A stretch of DNA of 64,000 nt from assembly GCF_001443605.1 (NCBI RefSeq), contig NZ_CP013118.1:3405501-3469500 (forward strand), in the 5' to 3' direction. This DNA is from Salinivirga cyanobacteriivorans (GTDB lineage: Bacteria > Bacteroidota > Bacteroidia > Bacteroidales > Salinivirgaceae). Positions 63,335 to 64,000 of the stretch are shown here, in pieces; the first letter of the stretch is position 1; the number at the start of each line of letters is the position of its first letter. The translations under genes were made by a program, and so were the position numbers. The notes under the pieces were generated by a model that was given only the letters and a program-made list of their open reading frames with translations, was not told the origin of the DNA and made no database searches.

Positions 63335-64000
63335 ATGATAAGATTTTGGATCATAGCGATGCAATTGTTGATCATACCCATCACCATGGTGGGGCAGGAC
63401 TTGAACATTACAGGTGAAGCGCCCAACGTGGTTAAAGTGGGAGAACGTTTCCGCCTGGTTTATAAGGTCGATGCCAAAACCGATGCACCGCATATAGAAC
63501 TGCCCGATGCCTTTACCGTACTGTCCGGACCGGGAATTTCGCAAAGTACAAGCATACAAATTATTAACGGCCGGCAATCCACATCGTTTAACCTGACATT
63601 TACTTATGTGTTGGTGGCCGATAAAGAAGGTAAATATACTATTCCTGCGGCCAAAGTAGAGAAAGACGGCAATACTGCACAATCGAGACCCATCACCATC
63701 GAGGTCTTAAAAGCCGATGCCGGTCAGCAACAAAGCCAATCTAAGAGTAGCCAGCAGGCTGAAAAGCAGGATGTGCGCAGTGGTGGAAGTGACTTTTTTG
63801 TGAGGGTGCACATTAGCAGGAACAACATTTACCAGGGCGAACACCTGGTGGCCACCCTCAAACTCTATACAAAACTGAGTCTTGCAGGTTTTGAAGATAT
63901 TAAGTTTCCATCGTTCAGCGGTTTTTTTAACCAGGAGATCGAAACACCACAACAGATTTCGCTTCAGCGCGAAAATGTAAACGGACAGATTTATCAAACC
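63335..64000 (+). CDS. batD: BatD (oxygen tolerance) protein, cut by window edge
   Basis: The frame is open from ATG 63335 to the window edge (222 codons). The signal peptide ends near ITMVGQ. The domain begins DLNITGEAPNVVKVGERFRLVYKVDAK split over the first strands, then has FTVLSGPGISQSTSIQIINGR and KEGKYTIPAAKVE, typical of the BatD repeat domains. A Gln/Ser-rich linker (about 128-145) precedes FFVRVHISRNNIYQGEHLVATLKLYTKLSLAGF. It is the last visible gene of the bat operon; the C-terminal TM part is beyond the window. Confidence 0.92.
   Translation, partial: MIRFWIIAMQLLIIPITMVGQDLNITGEAPNVVKVGERFRLVYKVDAKTDAPHIELPDAFTVLSGPGISQSTSIQIINGRQSTSFNLTFTYVLVADKEGKYTIPAAKVEKDGNTAQSRPITIEVLKADAGQQQSQSKSSQQAEKQDVRSGGSDFFVRVHISRNNIYQGEHLVATLKLYTKLSLAGFEDIKFPSFSGFFNQEIETPQQISLQRENVNGQIYQT

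Overview
The window comes from a Bacteroidota chromosome, most likely an anaerobic or facultatively anaerobic marine or sediment member of the Bacteroidales/Marinilabiliales. This placement is inference. The grounds are: a SusC/SusD pair and a second TonB-dependent receptor; three proteins with type IX secretion (Por/T9SS) C-terminal sorting domains; the aerotolerance (bat) operon; starts without Shine-Dalgarno sequences; candidate promoters of the form TTG-N17..23-TAnnTTTG; and a class I hybrid cluster protein typical of anaerobes. By eye the DNA is moderately AT-rich. I found no rRNA, tRNA or CRISPR array.

Layout. 1-4261: a SusD (cut by the window edge) and SusC glycan-uptake pair on the minus strand, behind a rich regulatory region (4262-4997). 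4998-7431: an outer-membrane barrel and a patatin/coiled-coil/lipoprotein cluster. 7605-15570: a surface 5'-nucleotidase, a chemoreceptor, an alginate-export-type porin, a T9SS cargo, a PLD-like protein and an SDR. 15731-19513: a TonB receptor paired with a lipoprotein built from four degenerate repeats. 19883-24569: a large T9SS BNR-repeat protein, a TraB/GumN protein and a membrane-anchored lipoprotein. 24736-28963: a nitrosative-stress module (hcp, its iron-sulfur partner, a divergent Crp/Fnr regulator and a TauE exporter). 28977-32414: a PqiA-like membrane protein, a methyltransferase, a cobalamin adenosyltransferase and DUF2795. 32423-39095: an envelope-biogenesis operon (three SurA/PPIC-type proteins, a MoxR ATPase and an OstA-like protein), followed by guaB, an Na+/solute symporter, a DUF2975/YozG pair and an M16 peptidase pair. 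47133-50508: nested insertion sequences. 50581-57162: a T9SS cargo, ppk1-ppx, pyruvate kinase and truA. 57507-64000: the bat operon (MoxR, DUF58, a BatD/DUF4381-like protein, BatA, BatB, BatC and partial BatD).

The two most notable things are not ordinary genes. First, an IS1634-family element has inserted into an IS3-family element and is flanked by a perfect direct repeat of about 209 bp, the very long target duplication known for IS1634. Removing the element and one copy restores the IS3 transposase reading frame. Second, the susC-like gene and the alginate-export porin gene, 8 kb apart and otherwise unrelated, share a leader. It has an 18-nt motif (ACACACACNCGNATGATT) at identical spacing inside a long-range inverted repeat, and a GGTCATATGG block 22-23 nt from the start codon (both given as read on different strands; see entries). 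It is a candidate undescribed cis-regulatory RNA or operator.
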